Shown here piece after piece: positions 40,553 to 44,112 of a stretch of DNA of 44,112 bases. The DNA lies in NCBI GenBank assembly GCA_947588205.1, contig CANPYG010000010.1, forward strand, positions 1 to 44,112. The letters are read 5' to 3'. Source of the stretch: an uncultured Acetatifactor sp. Its GTDB lineage: Bacteria > Bacillota > Clostridia > Lachnospirales > Lachnospiraceae. The notes under the pieces were generated by a model. The model worked only from the letters and a program-made list of their open reading frames with translations. It did no database searches and was not told where the DNA came from. Position numbers and translations under genes: made by a program. The first letter of the stretch is position 1. Every line of letters starts with the position of its first letter.

Positions 40553-41779
40553 TCAAAGCTCTACGCCATTCAGTCTGAGCAGCTCCCGGGCGCTCTCCAC
40601 CGAATCGATCCCCGTAGGATTCTTCACAGGCGCAAATTCCTTCTCCCTCACCACTTCATAGGGCAGGCAGCTGGGCAGCTGATGGATCATATCCAACACC
40701 AGATTTTCGAATTTATATCCATTCGGAGAAGTAGGCTTCACAAGATTCCCCCCCTCGTCCAGATAGGGAATCTTCTTTTCCACAACATGCAGGGGCAGGG
40801 AGGACAAAAGGGCTTCCAGGTCGGCTGTCCGGAAAAGGTAATTCAATATAACTCCAAAATAATATGCCGGGTCGCCATTCTCATCCTTTGCGTCCATCAG
40901 CTCCTGCGTCAGATCATAATACTCCACAATGGATGGCCTGCCGTCCTCCAGGCAGATCACGCCCACCTTTTCATCTGGGGCGTTCTTGCGCACCACCTTG
41001 GCTCCGACCGAACAATCCCTCTCTATCACAGCGCCTATAAAGCAGGGATCCGCGATCCGCTGCAGTACATTATCCACCGCAAAAACATTCAGCCACTCTA
41101 TGCCTTCCTTATGCACCAGATCCAAAAGCCCGGCGCGCTTCAGAGAAACGAACCAGCCTCCGTTCCCATTCGGGGACGTGGACATCTTTCCTTTTTCTTC
41201 CAGATAAATCTTCCCCTGATAATCACAGGCCACGGCCATTTCCTGTTTAAAAAAGTGAACATATTTCCCGTCATAGCCAAAAAAGTCATGCTCCTGCAAA
41301 AAGTTCACCGTGGCATCATGATTTTTATCGCTGGTCATCACAAACAAATGTATAAAATTCCCGGCCTCCTTCACAACGTCCATCAGATTATTTATCAGGC
41401 ACTGGAAGATATAAAGCTTGCGGGTCACGCCGATATTATACATTCCTTTCGGGTCATCGCTCCCCAGCCTCGTTCCCATACCGCCGGCAAGCAATACTGC
41501 TCCCACCCTGCCGGTCCGGATCGCCTCCAGTCCGACAGCCGTAAAGTCCTCACGATTGGCCTCAATCTCCCCCAGCTGCATGGAGGCAAGCGGTGTGATG
41601 ACTCCCCTCTGCAGCAAATCCTCCGGATGCTTACATGCCTCTACCCGTGACAGATCCGTACCTTCAATCTGCGCTAACAGGGCCTGTCTGCGCCCATCAT
41701 CAAGCTCTTCATAATATTTCAGGACATGCTCCTGTCCATATTTCTGCAGTTTTTCCCTGGCCTGCTCCAATGTTATCAT
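40553..41779 (-). CDS. UDPGP family nucleotide-sugar pyrophosphorylase, UAP1-like
   Basis: A 408-aa enzyme of the UDP-glucose/UDP-GlcNAc pyrophosphorylase superfamily, probably joining UTP and a hexosamine or hexose 1-phosphate. Motifs are VLLAGGMGTRLGSDDPKGMYNIG (read from LAGGMGTRLG to PKGMYNIG, about 95-118), SPNGNGGWF (about 205-213), the nucleotide-acid site FAVDNVLQRI (about 233-242), IVEYYDL, and FAPVKNPTGIDS near the end. The pattern resembles the eukaryotic AGX1/UAP1 group more than bacterial GalU or GlmU. Length is shorter than human UAP1. Its own promoter lies about 75 bp upstream. Confidence 0.88.
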   Translation of the reverse strand: MITLEQAREKLQKYGQEHVLKYYEELDDGRRQALLAQIEGTDLSRVEACKHPEDLLQRGVITPLASMQLGEIEANREDFTAVGLEAIRTGRVGAVLLAGGMGTRLGSDDPKGMYNIGVTRKLYIFQCLINNLMDVVKEAGNFIHLFVMTSDKNHDATVNFLQEHDFFGYDGKYVHFFKQEMAVACDYQGKIYLEEKGKMSTSPNGNGGWFVSLKRAGLLDLVHKEGIEWLNVFAVDNVLQRIADPCFIGAVIERDCSVGAKVVRKNAPDEKVGVICLEDGRPSIVEYYDLTQELMDAKDENGDPAYYFGVILNYLFRTADLEALLSSLPLHVVEKKIPYLDEGGNLVKPTSPNGYKFENLVLDMIHQLPSCLPYEVVREKEFAPVKNPTGIDSVESARELLRLNGVEL

Positions 41780-41850
41780 AGCGGTCCTCTCCTCATCAAA
41801 ATTGTCAGGGCTCTGTTCCCTTCCTATATTTTACCATCGTTCGGGGAATA

Positions 41851-41879
41851 TGTATATTTAAATTTTTTTTAATTTTCAA
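41851..41879 (-). promoter_or_regulatory. Promoter of the UAP1-like gene and galE
   Basis: Minus-strand TTGAAA (41874-41879), a 17-bp A/T-only spacer and TATACA (41851-41856). A TAAAAT further downstream is a weaker alternative. Confidence 0.65.
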
Positions 41880-41918
41880 TCCGTAAGTTAAAGTTCGATT
41901 AAGTATCAGCATTGACTG

Positions 41919-42875
41919 TTACAGCCGCAGCCCCTCAAAGAAATCCGTGTATCCGATCCTTTCCTGTTTCATTTTCAGGAAATAGGCCTTCATTTCAGGA
42001 CATTCCCCTCCCATATCGCTGAGCACGGCATCCAAATTCTCATCTGTGAGGCAGTCCGTTTCCACAAACAGCTCAAAATACCTGCGTTCCTCCCCATGCT
42101 CCCGAAACACGACCTCCCAGGTCTCTTCACTAAGGCAGCCCTTGGTGTGCGCGGTGAGATACAGCCGCAGCTCTTCTCTGAGGGCTTCCGCAAGTTCCAC
42201 TGGATTCAGAAGGCGCAAGAGCGCCAGGCGGACCTTGCTCTTGCGACGGTTATTCAGGTATGCTTCCAGATCCGTACTTCCATAATCTTCTTCTCCGCAG
42301 AGTACCTGTTTGGCAAAACCGTCCTGATCCTCCGTATGCAGATAAGAGAGCAGGCTGCTGTCCCATTTAGCCAGCCACTCCGCATCTCCTGCATGAACAG
42401 GATCCAACAGATAATACGCCCCAAAGGATGCCACCGCTGCGGCAGTCAGCTCAGCCACGGAAGCCTTCCCGGATAAAGTATCTGATATCCCTCCGGCTCT
42501 TTCACCCGTCGTACCTGCGCCCGTCTCCCTTCTCATCTCCACTTCCCTTAATGCATCGCACTCCAGGAATATCGCCCGTCCAAAAACGATCTCTCTTGCC
42601 GGCATGACCACACGTTCCAGACAACTGCAGTATGCGAACGCCCAATCCCCTATTCTTTGCAGGGAAGCGGGCAGGATGACCTCCCTGAGCGTTTTTCTGC
42701 TCAAAAAAGCCTTCTTTGCAATCCCTGTCACGGGATAGCCGTCCACCTGCTCCGGAACGGTCAGGCTGCTCACCATACCGCTTAACCCGGTCACGGAAAC
42801 GCTTCTTTCCCCATCCTTTTCTTCTATAACATAAGAAAGACTTCCCCCCGGCAGAGACAATGCTTCCTCCTTCAT
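41919..42875 (-). CDS. BspA-type leucine-rich repeat protein with unknown C-terminal domain
   Basis: A 318-aa protein. The N-terminal part (about 25-115) is a short LRR_5 solenoid with two to three units (VTGIAKKAFLSRKTLREVILPASL, read from GIAKKAF to ILPASL; RIGDWAFAYCSCLERVVMP; AIFLECDALREVEM). The rest (about 150-318) is helical and unrecognised, with LHTEDQDGFAKQVLCGEEDYG and NPVELAEALREEL. There is no signal peptide, so unlike most LRR_5 proteins it should be cytosolic. It follows the AAA ATPase by 86 bp on the same strand and may be a partner or adaptor of it. Confidence 0.8.
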   Translation of the reverse strand: MKEEALSLPGGSLSYVIEEKDGERSVSVTGLSGMVSSLTVPEQVDGYPVTGIAKKAFLSRKTLREVILPASLQRIGDWAFAYCSCLERVVMPAREIVFGRAIFLECDALREVEMRRETGAGTTGERAGGISDTLSGKASVAELTAAAVASFGAYYLLDPVHAGDAEWLAKWDSSLLSYLHTEDQDGFAKQVLCGEEDYGSTDLEAYLNNRRKSKVRLALLRLLNPVELAEALREELRLYLTAHTKGCLSEETWEVVFREHGEERRYFELFVETDCLTDENLDAVLSDMGGECPEMKAYFLKMKQERIGYTDFFEGLRL

Positions 42876-42961
42876 ATCTTTCCATTTCCCTTTCAGTTCA
42901 GATTTCCTGTTCTATCCGGATTTTCCCCTTCAACTCCCATACCCTTCCGCTCTCAATCCGC

Positions 42962-44112
42962 CTACAGACCAAGCTGTACGATACGGGATTTGATCTCGTC
43001 CTGACGTTCCGTGAGCATCAGCTCTTTATTATACTTCTGATAATCAGCGCTCCCAAAGCTTGCAATGAACCGCGCGCTGTCCTGATTGACGGTAAGCTGT
43101 GTTACCAGGATCAGCATCTCATTTCCCTCCGCGAAGGCCTCCTCGACAAAAGAAAACAACGCATGAAGCTCACCGCCCACCCTTTCCGCCTCCTGGCGCA
43201 GGGCAGATACCTGTGCGTCAAAGCGCTCCTTCAAAAGGGAAAAGGACTTTATCTCCTCTGTAAACAAGGCTTTTCTGCTTTCCTCCAGGAAGGCGATGAC
43301 CCTGCGGTGTCTGTATCGGTCGTTATCCGACAGAGCGTTTGCCCGTTTCAGGGATTCCAACAGCTTCCTGCGTCCTTCGATCTGCTTTTCCAGAAGGTCC
43401 GGTAGTTTGCCCTCTTCCGCAGCCTTTGCCGCAAGCAGGAGAGGACGCAGATCAGAGAGGAAAGCGGCAGTATCGCAGACCTCCTTCATATCAGTCTGCA
43501 CCCTGTCAAGAAGCATCCCCAGCAGGGAAAGTCTCTCGTCAAAGGCAGCGTTCTTCGCCCGTTCCACTGCTTTCCGGGAAACGTTCCCTGCAAGGATCTG
43601 CCCAATGGCATAGTCCTTTTTATATTTATGATACAAATCATAATATGCGGTGAACTCCTTCACCACCCTGTCATTGCGCAGGTACTGCCCTACCAGGGTC
43701 TCGTCCACCTTAAGCTGCTCTTCCTCATAGAGCTTGAGAATCTCGGAGAGATCCTCCCAGCCTCTTGCAGTAACAAAGCTACGGCCCTTTGTGGTCATCT
43801 CCATATAGTAGAAATGATCCTTTTTCAAGTCCAGATAATTCAAAATGGCATTGTGGATGTGCCTGGATACAGCGTACTCCTTCCATGCATCCAGATCAGG
43901 CTCTACCTCCAGCACTTTCAGACGGTCATAAGTTACTACGTCAAACTCCCGCACGGATTTATTGTATTCCGGCGGATTGCCTGCGGTAACGATGATCCAT
44001 CCGCCCGGAACCCTGTGCCTGCCGAACACCTTATACTGCAAAAACTGCAGCATGGACGGAGCCAGCGTCTCCGACACGCAATTGATCTCATCCAGGAACA
44101 GAATGCCCTCCT
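42962..44112 (-). CDS. MoxR-type AAA+ ATPase, 5' part outside the window
   Basis: The C-terminal 383 or so residues of an AAA+ protein cut by the window edge. The first visible residues carry the Walker B motif ILFLDEIN, followed by LAPSMLQFLQYKVFG, the sensor-1-like TAGNPPEYNKS and FDVVTYDRL. These fit the MoxR branch. A long helical, partly coiled-coil C-terminal extension (from about residue 190 of the visible part) follows, with KAVERAKNAAFDERLSL and many Glu/Lys. Walker A lies outside. MoxR ATPases usually work with VWA-domain proteins; here the next gene on the strand is a leucine-rich-repeat protein. Confidence 0.87.
   Translation of the reverse strand, partial: EGILFLDEINCVSETLAPSMLQFLQYKVFGRHRVPGGWIIVTAGNPPEYNKSVREFDVVTYDRLKVLEVEPDLDAWKEYAVSRHIHNAILNYLDLKKDHFYYMEMTTKGRSFVTARGWEDLSEILKLYEEEQLKVDETLVGQYLRNDRVVKEFTAYYDLYHKYKKDYAIGQILAGNVSRKAVERAKNAAFDERLSLLGMLLDRVQTDMKEVCDTAAFLSDLRPLLLAAKAAEEGKLPDLLEKQIEGRRKLLESLKRANALSDNDRYRHRRVIAFLEESRKALFTEEIKSFSLLKERFDAQVSALRQEAERVGGELHALFSFVEEAFAEGNEMLILVTQLTVNQDSARFIASFGSADYQKYNKELMLTERQDEIKSRIVQLGL

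Noticed and set aside
40490..41650. 386-codon rightward open frame opposite the UAP1-like gene
   Set aside because: Antisense to a well-supported enzyme gene; composition is rich in His/Gln/Ile as expected of a shadow frame.

Overview
The window looks like a chromosomal segment of a Gram-positive Clostridia bacterium, most likely a Lachnospiraceae gut commensal. The reasons are the gene families (DUF6145, DUF6462, SPFH-NfeD, UDPGP family, BspA-type leucine-rich repeats), strong AGGAGG-type ribosome sites, TTGACA-17-TATAAT promoters and a roughly even base composition outside the left end. The genus cannot be fixed from the sequence. Almost everything is transcribed leftward (minus strand). 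The only convincing rightward genes are a small hypothetical gene (38163-38432) and a TrhA/hemolysin III gene (38695-39348).

Left end (1-1600): an AT-rich accessory segment with three overlapping or abutting small genes of excisionase-like DUF6462 type (four domain copies in all), a decayed ORF, and a repeat-rich junction just beyond the 3' end of lysS. It looks like the end of an integrative element.

1650-20920, core metabolism and information processing: greA-lysS behind a near-consensus promoter; a repeat-containing unknown gene; dusB; coaX; a DUF6145 gene; birA; argF; an SPFH/NfeD membrane pair; an SH3b-SleB-type cell wall hydrolase; proC; a TrmH-type rRNA methyltransferase; pfkA; dnaE; and metK under a SAM-I riboswitch with its own terminator and promoter.

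21004-32363, a cell-surface glycan cluster. In transcription order it holds an ArnC/GtrB-like glycosyltransferase, a large membrane (GT-C-like) protein, a dTDP-sugar 3,4-ketoisomerase-like protein, a DegT/StrS aminotransferase, GtrA, a second GT2, two half-size ArnE/ArnF-like membrane proteins, a second large membrane protein, a UDP-galactopyranose-mutase-like flavoprotein, a Wzz-like protein with a degenerate BY-kinase-like tail, and an EpsG-like polymerase, closed by a terminator. It looks like a pathway that makes a 3-amino-3,6-dideoxyhexose, loads sugars on undecaprenyl phosphate, flips them and attaches them outside.

32540-44112: murA, an M23/LysM/G5 peptidase, a flavin reductase, a coiled-coil tail-anchored protein, a small alarmone synthetase, the two rightward genes, galE, a UAP1-like UDP-sugar pyrophosphorylase, a leucine-rich-repeat protein and a MoxR-type AAA ATPase cut by the window edge.

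The features most worth a second look are the DUF6462 array and its junction, a 110-bp multibranched palindromic element between birA and the DUF6145 gene, a recurring pattern of short tandem repeats (three of the five with 15-bp units, all in register with the adjoining reading frame) at the 5' ends of genes inside operons, the glycan cluster with its kinase-dead Wzz, and a BlaI/CopY-like operator in front of the TrhA gene.
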